Shown in pieces: positions 8,211 to 15,740 of a stretch of DNA of 26,755 bases. A program made the position numbers and the translations under genes. The notes beneath the pieces are model-generated. The model had not been told where the DNA came from. It worked only from the letters and a program-made list of their open reading frames with translations, and ran no database searches. The stretch's first letter is position 1; each line of letters opens with the position of its first letter. Source of the DNA: Mailhella massiliensis (GTDB lineage: Bacteria > Desulfobacterota > Desulfovibrionia > Desulfovibrionales > Desulfovibrionaceae); assembly GCF_020741395.1 (NCBI RefSeq), contig NZ_DYZA01000044.1, forward strand, positions 1-26,755. The letters are read 5' to 3'.

Positions 8211-9731
8211 ATGGTGGTAAAGCTTGCCTGCGGCGCGATTCTGGGGGTGGATGCCTTCCGTGTCGATCTGGAGGTGGATTTCAGCCGGCAGGGTATGCCT
8301 TCGTTCGTGATGGTGGGGCTTGCCGAGGGCGCGGTGCGCGAATCGCGCGAGCGCGTGATGAAGGCGCTTCAGAATTCCGGCTTCCGCCTTCCTGCCGGGC
8401 GCATCACGGTCAACCTCGCTCCGGCGGATCGGCGCAAGGAAGGTTCCGCCTACGATCTGCCGCTGGCCCTCGGGCTTCTGGCCGCTGCGGGCATGCTTCC
8501 GGCAGACGCGCTGAAAGGCTGGTTCTTTGCTGCGGAGCTTTCCCTGGACGGATGTCTCAAGCCAGTGCCGGGCGTGCTTCCTCTGGCCGTTCTGGCAAGG
8601 GAGGAGGCGGCGCGCGGTGTCATAGTCGCTCCTGACAACGGTATTGAAGCCGCTATTGCCGACGGGCTGGACGTGTTCGCGCCGCGTACGCTGGGGGAAG
8701 CCGCCGCTTTTCTGGCCGGAAGGGCCCAGCTTTCCCCCGTGGAGCCTGCGCCCATGGCGGCGGGGGAGGAGCGCTTTTTTGACCTTGCAGAAGTGAAGGG
8801 TCAGGAGAGGGCCAAGCGTGCCATGGAAGTGGCGGCTGCGGGCGCGCACAATCTTTTGTTCATCGGTCCTCCCGGAAGCGGGAAGACCATGCTGGCCCGG
8901 CGCATGAGCGGCATACTTCCGCCGCTTTCCCTGGAAGAAGCCCTGGAAGTGACGAAGATCTACAGCGTGGCCCGTATGCTGGACGGGCGCGGCCTTGTGA
9001 CCAGCCGTCCTTTTCGAGCGCCGCATCACAGCGATTCCAGCGTGTCCATCATAGGCGGCGGAGTGCCCCCGCATCCCGGAGAGGTGAGTCTCGCCCACAG
9101 GGGCGTGCTTTTTCTCGATGAGCTTCCCGAGTTTCATCGGCAGGCGTTGGAAGTACTCAGGCAGCCGCTGGAGCAGGGCACGGTGTTTATTTCCCGGTCC
9201 ACCTATGCCGTTTCCTATCCTGCGGACTTCATGCTGCTTGCAGCCATGAACCCCTGTCCCTGCGGCTACAGCACCGATCCGCGCCATGAATGTACCTGTT
9301 CCGCCCAGGCAGTGGCCCGTTACCGGGCGAAGCTTTCCGGCCCGCTGCTGGATCGTATAGATCTGCATGTGGAGGTGCCCGCCGTTTCCTATGCGGAAAT
9401 CCGTGCGGAGCGCTCCGGCCCCACGTCGGCCGAGGTCAGGGAGAAAGTCATCCGCGCACGGGAGGTACAGTCGGCAAGGTACAGGGGCACAGGATGCCGT
9501 ACCAATGCCGACCTGTCGGGCTGCATGTTGGAGGAGCATTGCCGCCTGGAGAGTGCGGAGCAGGAATTTCTCGGCCGCGCCGTAGATGCGCTGGCCCTTT
9601 CCGCCCGGGCCTACACCCGCATATTGCGGGTATCGAGAACCATCGCCGATCTTGAAGGCTCGGCAAAAATCACGCTTGCGCATCTTGCCGAAGCTATCAG
9701 CTGCCGTGTGCTGGACAGAGGGCAGATATGA
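8211..9731 (+). CDS. comM: ComM/YifB-family AAA+ ATPase (Mg-chelatase-like)
   Basis: 506 aa, normal for the family. In transformable Gram-negatives ComM is a hexameric helicase that promotes branch migration during integration of incoming DNA. The N-terminal Lon-like/ChlI domain covers ~1-170 (MPSFVMVGLAEGAVRESRERV, AYDLPLALGLLAA). An AAA+ core has Walker A GPPGSGKT at residue 219 and Walker B VLFLDELPEF with Asp303. NPCPCGY and CTCSAQAVARYRAKLSGPLLDRID follow, and a C-terminal helical domain ends it. GAGG lies just upstream of the ATG. It starts 7 nt after lptD and overlaps lnt by 4 nt, so the three are probably co-transcribed. The family is also common in bacteria not known to be competent. 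Confidence 0.92.
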   Translation: MVVKLACGAILGVDAFRVDLEVDFSRQGMPSFVMVGLAEGAVRESRERVMKALQNSGFRLPAGRITVNLAPADRRKEGSAYDLPLALGLLAAAGMLPADALKGWFFAAELSLDGCLKPVPGVLPLAVLAREEAARGVIVAPDNGIEAAIADGLDVFAPRTLGEAAAFLAGRAQLSPVEPAPMAAGEERFFDLAEVKGQERAKRAMEVAAAGAHNLLFIGPPGSGKTMLARRMSGILPPLSLEEALEVTKIYSVARMLDGRGLVTSRPFRAPHHSDSSVSIIGGGVPPHPGEVSLAHRGVLFLDELPEFHRQALEVLRQPLEQGTVFISRSTYAVSYPADFMLLAAMNPCPCGYSTDPRHECTCSAQAVARYRAKLSGPLLDRIDLHVEVPAVSYAEIRAERSGPTSAEVREKVIRAREVQSARYRGTGCRTNADLSGCMLEEHCRLESAEQEFLGRAVDALALSARAYTRILRVSRTIADLEGSAKITLAHLAEAISCRVLDRGQI

Positions 9732-11440
9732 TGTTTTCCAAGCTTTCCTGCGCGGTCCTTGTGAGCTGCGCATCCCTGGGGCTTTTTCTGGGAACGCCCA
9801 ATCCCTTTTTCCATGTGCCCGGGGCGATGCTTGTCTATCCCGCCTGCCTTTTTCTGGCGTCGAGAAGCCGCGCGCCGTTTCGCCTGGGCTGGTGTACCGG
9901 TATTCCCGGCGCCGCGGCTGCTCTGTACTGGATAGCTGTGGCCGCCCATAAATACGGCGGTTTTCCATGGCTTCTGGCTGCGCCCTGTTCCATACTCCTC
10001 GGCGCGTATGTGGCTTTATGGGGAGGCTTGTTCTGCCTTGGGGCATCAAGGCTTTCCGTGCTTTCCCCGTGGCGGAAAAGTGTTGCTCTCGGGCTGTTGT
10101 GGTTTCTTCTGGAATGGACAAGGGGCTGGTTCTGTACCGGATTTTCCTGGCTGACCCTCTCTTCCGGCCTAGCGGCATGGCCTGTTCTTCTTCAGCCTTT
10201 GAGCCTGGTAGGGGAGTACGGCTATTCGGGGCTCCTGGCTGCCATGACGTTCCTGCTCTGTGAAGGAGCGCTTCTTTGCGGAGGGGGAAAAAGGCGCAAC
10301 GGGGCGGTTTTCTTTACAGGGGGAGCATGTATTGCCGCGGCCATAGTTGCTTTCGGGGCTTGGAGGCTTTCCGCCATGCCGGAGAAGCTGGCCGTTGAAG
10401 GCGTGCCCGTCACTGCGACGCTGGTGCAGGGGAGCGTGCGGCAGGATGTGAAATGGTCGCCCGAGTACCAGAAGTATACGCTGGAACATTACATGCGCCT
10501 CAGCGTGGAGGGCGTGCGCGCCGACGTGGACGGTCTTGCCGGAAGCGGAAGAGGGCCGGAACGCGGAGAACTTGCCGCCTCCATGGGGCTTTCCCTGGGG
10601 AAAAAGCCGGACGATACGCTTTCTCCCGCGCTGCCCGACTTCCTCCTCTGGCCGGAAACAGCCATGCCCTTTGCCTATCCCGGCTCTCCTCTTGCCGGGG
10701 AACTGCGCGCTTTCACGAGGGAACTCGGTATTCCCCTTCTTTTCGGTGCTCCGGGTGTGGAAAAGCGGACGGGATCTGTCACGGAGCTTTTCAACCGTGC
10801 CTTTCTGCTGCTGCCGGAAGGGGACGCGGGGCATTACGACAAGGAGCATCTCGTGCCTTTCGGCGAGTATCTGCCCCCTGTTCTCGACTGGAAGATATTT
10901 GAGCCGTTGCTTCAGGGACTCGGGGGCTTTACGGCGGGAGGGGGGGATCACCTCTTTTCTCTGGAGCTTGAGGGGCGGGGAAGAGTGGACATGGGGATGC
11001 TCATCTGCTATGAGGCGATCTTCCCGGAGCTTTCCCGCAGGCGTGTGGCGGGCGGTGCAGCGCTTCTCCTGAACATCAGTAACGACGCCTGGTATGACTA
11101 TACCTCCGCGCCCATGCAGCATCTTCAGCTTGCCCTCATGCGGGCGGTGGAGCAGGGGCGCTATGTGCTGAGGGCTACCAACAGCGGAATCACGGCCCTG
11201 CTCGATCCCCTGGGGGGGATACATGCCATGGGGTCGGGGAAGGACGGCTACGCCCTTTTTAAGCCCGGGACACTCACAGGCACAGCCCTTGCCTTGCAGA
11301 GCCATACGCCGTATTTTTATCTTCATCCGTGGCTGCCCGGTCTCGCTCTGGCGTTTTTCCTCGCGCTGTCTTTCCCCGCCCTGCGATGCGGAAGGAAAAG
11401 AGGGACGCTTTGTGCCCGTTGGCCTGCCTGTACAGATTGA
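9728..11440 (+). CDS. lnt: Apolipoprotein N-acyltransferase
   Basis: 570 aa inner-membrane enzyme that adds the third acyl chain to lipoproteins before Lol export. About six N-terminal hydrophobic segments precede a periplasmic nitrilase domain. The triad is visible: Glu310 in LLWPETAMPF, Lys372 in YDKEHLVPFGEYLP and Cys427 in MLICYEAIFPE. A final membrane helix is near residue 540. It is longer than the E. coli enzyme (512 aa), mainly from a Gly/Arg/Pro-rich stretch of ~35 residues at about 260-300, just before the catalytic Glu. The start overlaps the comM stop in ATGATG, so ATG 9731 is an alternative; GAGGG is upstream. Confidence 0.92.
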   Translation: MMFSKLSCAVLVSCASLGLFLGTPNPFFHVPGAMLVYPACLFLASRSRAPFRLGWCTGIPGAAAALYWIAVAAHKYGGFPWLLAAPCSILLGAYVALWGGLFCLGASRLSVLSPWRKSVALGLLWFLLEWTRGWFCTGFSWLTLSSGLAAWPVLLQPLSLVGEYGYSGLLAAMTFLLCEGALLCGGGKRRNGAVFFTGGACIAAAIVAFGAWRLSAMPEKLAVEGVPVTATLVQGSVRQDVKWSPEYQKYTLEHYMRLSVEGVRADVDGLAGSGRGPERGELAASMGLSLGKKPDDTLSPALPDFLLWPETAMPFAYPGSPLAGELRAFTRELGIPLLFGAPGVEKRTGSVTELFNRAFLLLPEGDAGHYDKEHLVPFGEYLPPVLDWKIFEPLLQGLGGFTAGGGDHLFSLELEGRGRVDMGMLICYEAIFPELSRRRVAGGAALLLNISNDAWYDYTSAPMQHLQLALMRAVEQGRYVLRATNSGITALLDPLGGIHAMGSGKDGYALFKPGTLTGTALALQSHTPYFYLHPWLPGLALAFFLALSFPALRCGRKRGTLCARWPACTD

Positions 11441-11465
11441 ACATACCATACAAAAGGATACCGTT

Positions 11466-12579
11466 ATGCTTCAGTTGGCTGAACTGCGTTCCCGCTGCCA
11501 TGCCCTTGCCGAACAGTTCAATTCCCTCTGGGGGCGTCTTTGACCTGCCCACGCGGGAGGCGCGCCTTCAGGAAATAGAACATATCATCTCCAGCCCCGA
11601 AGCCTGGGCCGATCAGGAAAAGATGACCCCCGTACTCCGGGAAAAGAGCCGCCTGGAGGCGGAAGTCGCCCGTTTCCGCGAGCTTCAGGCAAGCTATGAG
11701 GAAATGGAGGAGTGGCTCGGCTTTGTCTCCGAGGGTGAGGAAGAAGCTCTGGAGACTCTGAACGAACAGGCCGACATTCTGGAGAAACTTCTCACGGAAA
11801 CGGAAATGACCGTGCTGCTCAGCGGCGAGGCCGACCACATGGACGCCCTTCTGGACATTCATCCCGGAGCGGGCGGCACGGAAGCCCAGGACTGGGCGGA
11901 AATGCTGGAACGCATGTACCTGCGCTGGGCCGAAAGTCATCAGATCAAGGCGGAAATCGTGGACTTCCTGCCCGGGGAAGAAGCGGGCATCAAGGCCGTG
12001 ACCATCCGTATGCAGGGTGAGAACGCCTACGGCCTGCTTCAGGGGGAAAAAGGTATTCACCGCCTCATCCGCATTTCTCCCTACGACGCTTCCGGCAGGC
12101 GGCATACCTCCTTCGCTTCGGTGGACCTTATTCCCGACGCGGGGGAGATTTCCAATATCGAAATCAAGGAAAGCGACCTGCGCATCGACGTATACCGGGC
12201 TTCGGGTGCGGGCGGCCAGCATGTCAATAAAACAGAGTCTGCCGTGCGCATCACGCATATTCCTACTGGTATCGTGGCCCAGTGCCAGAACGAGCGCTCA
12301 CAGCAGAGTAATCGTGAAAGCGCCATGCGTGTGCTGAAAGCGCGTCTTTACGCCTATGAACAGAGCAAGCGCGACGCCGCGCGTCAGGCCGACTATGCGG
12401 GGAAGGACGCCATAGCCTTCGGCAGTCAGATACGCACCTATACGCTGCAGCCGTATCGTCTGGTCAAGGATCACCGCACGGGCTGCGAATGTGGGGACGT
12501 AGATGCCGTGTTGAACGGCCGTATCGACACTTTCCTGCGAGATTACCTTCTTTACCGACACGAGCACAGCCGCGGATAG
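11466..12579 (+). CDS. prfB: Peptide chain release factor 2, made by +1 programmed frameshift
   Basis: Read as 11466-11540 joined to 11542-12579, 370 aa. RF2 ends translation at UGA and UAA. The first 25 codons (MLQLAELRSRCHALAEQFNS...) end at an in-frame UGA at 11541-11543, codon 26 as in E. coli. The site is GGGGG (11530-11534), CGT, then CTT TGA C: an internal Shine-Dalgarno 3 nt from the slippery codon. Shifting +1 gives CTT GAC and continues into a normal RF2. The GGQ peptidyl-hydrolysis motif is at residues 249-251. The stop-recognition tripeptide is SPY (204-206), where RF2 normally has SPF. AAGGA at 11454-11458 precedes the ATG. It lies 25 nt after lnt. Confidence 0.95.
11530..11544 (+). 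promoter_or_regulatory. RF2 programmed +1 frameshift site
   Basis: GGGGG-CGT-CTT-TGA-C. Low RF2 makes the ribosome pause at UGA; the Shine-Dalgarno-like G run and the CUU codon then promote slippage into the +1 frame, so RF2 regulates its own synthesis. The 3-nt spacing matches the E. coli site. Confidence 0.95.
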
Positions 12580-12589
12580 GCGTTTTTCC

Positions 12590-12618
12590 TTGCAAGGCAA
12601 CGGATTTAGGGTTATAGA
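12590..12618 (+). promoter_or_regulatory. Predicted promoter of the HU-family gene
   Basis: TTGCAA (12590-12595), 17-bp spacer, TATAGA (12613-12618). It would give a leader of about 100 nt before the ATG at 12723. Confidence 0.6.
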
Positions 12619-12677
12619 AAACTGGCTTGCCATGATGGAGTTCCCCGGGGGCATCCCCAGCATCATAATCCTTCTCC

Positions 12678-12697
12678 CTGCCGGTGCGCCCCGGCAG
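12678..12697 (+). other. Leader hairpin upstream of the HU-family gene
   Basis: CTGCCGG (12678-12684) pairs with CCGGCAG (12691-12697) around a 6-nt loop, 17 nt before the Shine-Dalgarno GGAG. No T run follows, so it is more likely an mRNA leader structure than a terminator. Confidence 0.45.
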
Positions 12698-12722
12698 GTC
12701 AATACCGTATGACGGAGATGTC

Positions 12723-13001
12723 ATGAATAAGAGCGAACTTATCAAGAATCTCGCCGAACAGTCCAACGTGTCCCTGGATGAAGCTACCCTTGTGGTCAAT
12801 ACTTTTGTCGACTGCATGAAGGAGGCTCTTCTGGCCGGGGATCGTGTGGAGATTCGCGGTTTCGGCAGCTTCAAGGTTAAAGAATACGGCTCCTATGCAG
12901 GGCGCAACCCCCGCACGGGCGACCGTGTGGAAGTCAGCCCCAAGCGCCTTCCTTTCTTCCGCGCCGGTAAGGAACTCAAGGAATACCTCAATAACGACTA
13001 G
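12723..13001 (+). CDS. hup: HU/IHF-family DNA-binding protein
   Basis: 92 aa, the standard size for these dimeric nucleoid proteins, which bend DNA. Two N-terminal helices (NKSELIKNLAEQSNVSLDEA) are followed by the sheet with VEIRGFGSFKVKEY, the minor-groove arm GRNPRTGDRVEV, and the C-terminal KRLPFFRAGKELKEYL. GGAG at 12714-12717, 5 nt from the ATG, sets the start; the frame extends further upstream but without a ribosome-binding site. Whether it acts as HU or as an IHF subunit cannot be decided from sequence alone. Confidence 0.92.
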   Translation: MNKSELIKNLAEQSNVSLDEATLVVNTFVDCMKEALLAGDRVEIRGFGSFKVKEYGSYAGRNPRTGDRVEVSPKRLPFFRAGKELKEYLNND

Positions 13002-13159
13002 CCCCTCAGATTACGGCTGCGGCCGTGCTCTTGGCCTTTGACGGCATTTTTTCGCAGGCAGGGCGCAAGCTCCCATGGGGAGGCAAAAGAGCCGGAAGGG
13101 CGCTTTGTCCGTTTCCTGCGGGTGAGCTTAGGCAAGACATTTCCAGGCGCACTACGCGC

Positions 13160-13196
13160 ATGAAAGAAGGCAGATTTTTCGCCTGCCTTCTTTCAT
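13160..13196 (+). terminator. Long hairpin between the HU-family gene and xth, probable terminator
   Basis: ATGAAAGAAGGCAG (13160-13173) and its exact complement (13183-13196) form a 14-bp stem with a 9-nt loop. There is no U run after it, although the 3' arm is U-rich. Termination after the HU-family gene is likely but not certain. Confidence 0.5.
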
Positions 13197-13229
13197 GTCG
13201 GGCATTCTGCGGACAAGAGACCTTTTTTC

Positions 13230-13258
13230 TTGAGATTGAGGACATTGTCGCGTAGATT
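13230..13258 (+). promoter_or_regulatory. Predicted promoter of xth
   Basis: TTGAGA (13230-13235), 17-bp spacer, TAGATT (13253-13258), 26 bp before the xth ATG at 13285. Confidence 0.55.
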
Positions 13259-13284
13259 CAGCCGAACGGAAAAAGGACGGAACT

Positions 13285-14076
13285 ATGTCACTCATGCGTT
13301 TTGTATCGTGGAACGTCAACGGTTTTCGTGCCGTCAGTAAAAAGCCCGACTGGGAGTGGTTTTCCCGGACGCAGGCCGACGTGATTTCTCTTCAGGAGAC
13401 CAAGGCCTCCCCGGATCAGATTCCCGCATCCCAGCGCGAGCCGGAAGGATGGAATTCGTGGTGGTCTTCCTCCACGGTGAAGAAGGGCTATTCCGGCGTG
13501 GCCGTGTTCAGCCGCAGGCAGCCCATACGGGTGGAGCATGAACTGCCGGACACGGATTATCATGGGGAAGGGCGTGTGCTTCATCTGGAATTTCCTGAGC
13601 TGCATTTTTTCAACATCTACTTCCCCAACGGCGGGGAAGAGCTGGAAAAGGGCGTATTCAGGCGTGTTCCGTACAAGATGGGCTTTTTCAACGCCTTTAT
13701 GGACTATGCGGAAGAGCTTCGGGAAGACAAGCCCATCGTAGTGTGCGGGGACTTCAATATTTCCCATCGGGAAATCGACCTGGCGAGGCCGAAGGAAAAC
13801 GTGTTCAATACCGGATTTCTGCCGGAAGAGCGCGCCTGGATGGATCGCTTCGTGGAGCTTGGTTATGTGGATACCTTCCGCCATGTGCATGGCGATGTGG
13901 AAGGCGCATACAGCTGGTGGTCATACAAGACGCGCGCACGTGAGCGCAATATCGGGTGGCGGTTGGATTATTTTTTTGTTTCCGCCGAGCTGCGGAATCA
14001 TATTCGCGACGCATGGATAGAAAACGACGTGTACGGTTCCGACCATTGTCCTGTGGGGCTGGCGCTGGAATTGTAA
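13285..14076 (+). CDS. xth: Exodeoxyribonuclease III (AP endonuclease, ExoA/XthA family)
   Basis: 263 aa, typical length. It cleaves DNA at abasic sites and removes 3' blocking groups in base-excision repair. The family motifs run in order: FVSWNVNGFRA, LQETKA with the metal-binding Glu38, GYSGVAVFSR, IYFPNGG, VVCGDFNISHREID, WRLDYFFVS, and the terminal GSDHCPV with the catalytic His. AAGGACGGA precedes the ATG; a second ATG three codons later is possible. It sits alone between a hairpin and a strong terminator, with its own promoter. Confidence 0.95.
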   Translation: MSLMRFVSWNVNGFRAVSKKPDWEWFSRTQADVISLQETKASPDQIPASQREPEGWNSWWSSSTVKKGYSGVAVFSRRQPIRVEHELPDTDYHGEGRVLHLEFPELHFFNIYFPNGGEELEKGVFRRVPYKMGFFNAFMDYAEELREDKPIVVCGDFNISHREIDLARPKENVFNTGFLPEERAWMDRFVELGYVDTFRHVHGDVEGAYSWWSYKTRARERNIGWRLDYFFVSAELRNHIRDAWIENDVYGSDHCPVGLALEL

Positions 14077-14115
14077 GAACGGGGCGGTGTATGCCGCCTC
14101 TGCCGGGAAAAGGGC

Positions 14116-14138
14116 GGCGGGAAACTCCCGCCTTTTTT
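14116..14138 (+). terminator. Rho-independent terminator of xth
   Basis: GGCGGGA (14116-14122), loop AAC, TCCCGCC (14126-14132), then six T. A textbook terminator 40 nt after the xth stop. Confidence 0.9.
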
Positions 14139-14204
14139 ACGCGGAGCGGTCTGTTCTGAGGACGGAAGGAAGATGGAGAGGGAAACGGGCGGAATGTCGG
14201 ATAT

Positions 14205-14230
14205 AAAAAAAGCCCCGATAATATCGGGGC
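14205..14230 (-). terminator. Terminator of tRNA-His
   Basis: On the - strand GCCCCGAT (14230-14223), a 3-nt loop and ATCGGGGC (14219-14212) are followed by seven T (plus-strand A at 14205-14211). Confidence 0.9.
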
Positions 14231-14236
14231 AAAATA

Positions 14237-14313
14237 TGGGGCGAATAACAGGGTTTGAACCTGCGACCCCCTGGGCCACAACCAGGTGCTCTGCCAACTG
14301 AGCTATATTCGCC
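14237..14313 (-). tRNA. tRNA-His(GTG)
   Basis: The - strand folds as a cloverleaf. The acceptor stem GCGAATA/TATTCGC has 7 pairs, the D arm is GCTCAGTTGGCAGAGC, and the anticodon stem CCTGG/CCAGG holds loop TTGTGGC with anticodon GTG. The T loop is TTCAAAC. The extra 5' G (14313, G-1) faces C73 (14240), the identity mark of histidine tRNA. CCA is encoded (14239-14237). Confidence 0.97.
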
Positions 14314-14325
14314 GTGCAGAAAGAG

Positions 14326-14354
14326 TAATTATTCGATTGCAGAGGAATAGTCAA
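14326..14354 (-). promoter_or_regulatory. Predicted promoter of tRNA-His
   Basis: On the - strand TTGACT (14354-14349), 17-bp spacer, TAATTA (14331-14326), with the tRNA 5' end 12 nt further on. GATTGCA (14335-14341) and TGCAATC (14363-14369) are inverted repeats flanking the -35. The murA leader shares this DNA on the other strand. Confidence 0.65.
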
Positions 14355-14384
14355 GCTTTTTTTGCAATCTTTCGGAGGACGAGA

Positions 14385-15689
14385 TTGGACAGTTTTCTCA
14401 TACAGGGCGGTGTGCCGCTCAGGGGCGTCATGGAAGTCAGCGGATCCAAGAATGCCGCACTGCCCGTCATCATGGCGTCCATTGCCGTGAATGACAAGGT
14501 AACCTATACCAACGTGCCTGATTTACGGGATATTCATACCACCATAAAGCTGCTCAACATGCTGGGGCGCGAAGCCTCGCTGGAGAACGGTGTGGCCACC
14601 CTGGAACATGGTGTGCTGGGATTGAAGAACGGCGTGGTGACGGTGAAGAACGGCGAGCTGGGCATGGAGGCCCCGTATGAGCTTGTAAAGACCATGCGCG
14701 CTTCCGTACTCTGCCTTGGACCCCTGCTGGCCCGCCGGGGAGAAGCCAGGGTCTCTCTGCCCGGAGGCTGCGCCATAGGTGCGCGCCCTGTAGATCAGCA
14801 TTTGTCCGCCCTGGAGAAGATGGGCGCAGTGTTCGATCTGGAGAGCGGCTACATACACGGACGCTGCCCCGGAGGGCTGAAGGGCGCTCATATACGCTTT
14901 GATTTTCCCACCGTGGGAGGCACGGAAAATGTCCTCATGGCATCCTGTCTCGCTAAGGGGGAAACCGTGCTGGAGAACGTGGCGAGAGAGCCGGAAATCG
15001 TGGATCTGGCCAGCTTCCTGATCAGCTGCGGCGCGCGCATCGAAGGGCAGGGCAGCAATGTGATACGCGTGCAGGGTGTGGAAAAACTGCACGGATGTAC
15101 CTACGCTATCATGCCCGACCGCATAGAGGCCGGCACGTTCCTCATTGCAGCCGGTGTGACGGGTGGGGAGCTTTTGCTGAAAAACTGCCCTCTGGGAGAT
15201 ATGGACGCCGTGGTGGAGAAATTGCGCGAGGCCGGCATGAGCATAGAGGAGACGCCGGAAGGCGTGCTGGCCCGCGTGGGTGCAGAAGGGCTCAGGGGCG
15301 TGGATATCAGCACGAGGCCGCACCCCGGCTTCCCCACAGACATGCAGGCCCAGTTCATGGTACTTCTGTGCTGCGCCCAGGGATCCGGCCTTGTGGAGGA
15401 GAATATTTTTGAAAACCGCTTCATGCATGTGCAGGAACTGGTGCGCATGGGGGCGGATATCCATGTGCGCGGCTCTTCCGCCATGGTACGCGGCGGCCGC
15501 AGGCTGACGGGCGCTCCTGTCATGGCTTCCGATTTGCGGGCAGGCGCGGCGCTTGTGCTGGCAGCTCTCGCCGCCGAAGGGGAAACCAGGGTGCAGCGCA
15601 TCTATCATGTGGACAGGGGATATGAGCATCTCGCGGAAAAACTTTCCGCCGTGGGTGCACGCATCTGCCGCGTGAAGGAGCCGGACTGA
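14385..15689 (+). CDS. murA: UDP-N-acetylglucosamine 1-carboxyvinyltransferase (MurA)
   Basis: 434 aa. First committed step of peptidoglycan synthesis, transferring enolpyruvate from PEP to UDP-GlcNAc. The family motifs are GSKNAALPVI, SLPGGCAIGARPVD with active-site Cys129 (the fosfomycin-sensitive form), MPDRIEAGTFLIAAG, HPGFPTDMQAQF, ENRFMHV and YHVDRGYEHL. The start is TTG at 14385: GGAGG at 14374-14378 is 6 nt away and the family N-terminus follows. The ATG at 14286 lies inside the tRNA gene on the other strand and is rejected. It is 15 residues longer than E. coli MurA, owing to a 7-residue tandem repeat at residues 66-93. Confidence 0.95.
   Translation: MDSFLIQGGVPLRGVMEVSGSKNAALPVIMASIAVNDKVTYTNVPDLRDIHTTIKLLNMLGREASLENGVATLEHGVLGLKNGVVTVKNGELGMEAPYELVKTMRASVLCLGPLLARRGEARVSLPGGCAIGARPVDQHLSALEKMGAVFDLESGYIHGRCPGGLKGAHIRFDFPTVGGTENVLMASCLAKGETVLENVAREPEIVDLASFLISCGARIEGQGSNVIRVQGVEKLHGCTYAIMPDRIEAGTFLIAAGVTGGELLLKNCPLGDMDAVVEKLREAGMSIEETPEGVLARVGAEGLRGVDISTRPHPGFPTDMQAQFMVLLCCAQGSGLVEENIFENRFMHVQELVRMGADIHVRGSSAMVRGGRRLTGAPVMASDLRAGAALVLAALAAEGETRVQRIYHVDRGYEHLAEKLSAVGARICRVKEPD
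14580..14663 (+). repeat. Four tandem 21-bp repeats inside murA
   Basis: Units 14580-14600, 14601-14621, 14622-14642 and 14643-14663 encode LENGVAT, LEHGVLG, LKNGVVT and VKNGELG. They are imperfect but in frame. They lie between the segment matching E. coli KLLSQLGA and the conserved APYELVKTMRAS. Confidence 0.8.
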
Positions 15690-15740
15690 CCGTTTTCCTT
15701 CCGACATGGCCTTCGCTGTGCCGGAAGGCTCTTCAGTGCC

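Noticed and set aside
8172..10178. A 668-codon open frame on the - strand opposite comM and lnt
   Set aside because: Antisense to two well-supported genes; composition is Arg/His-rich without motifs.
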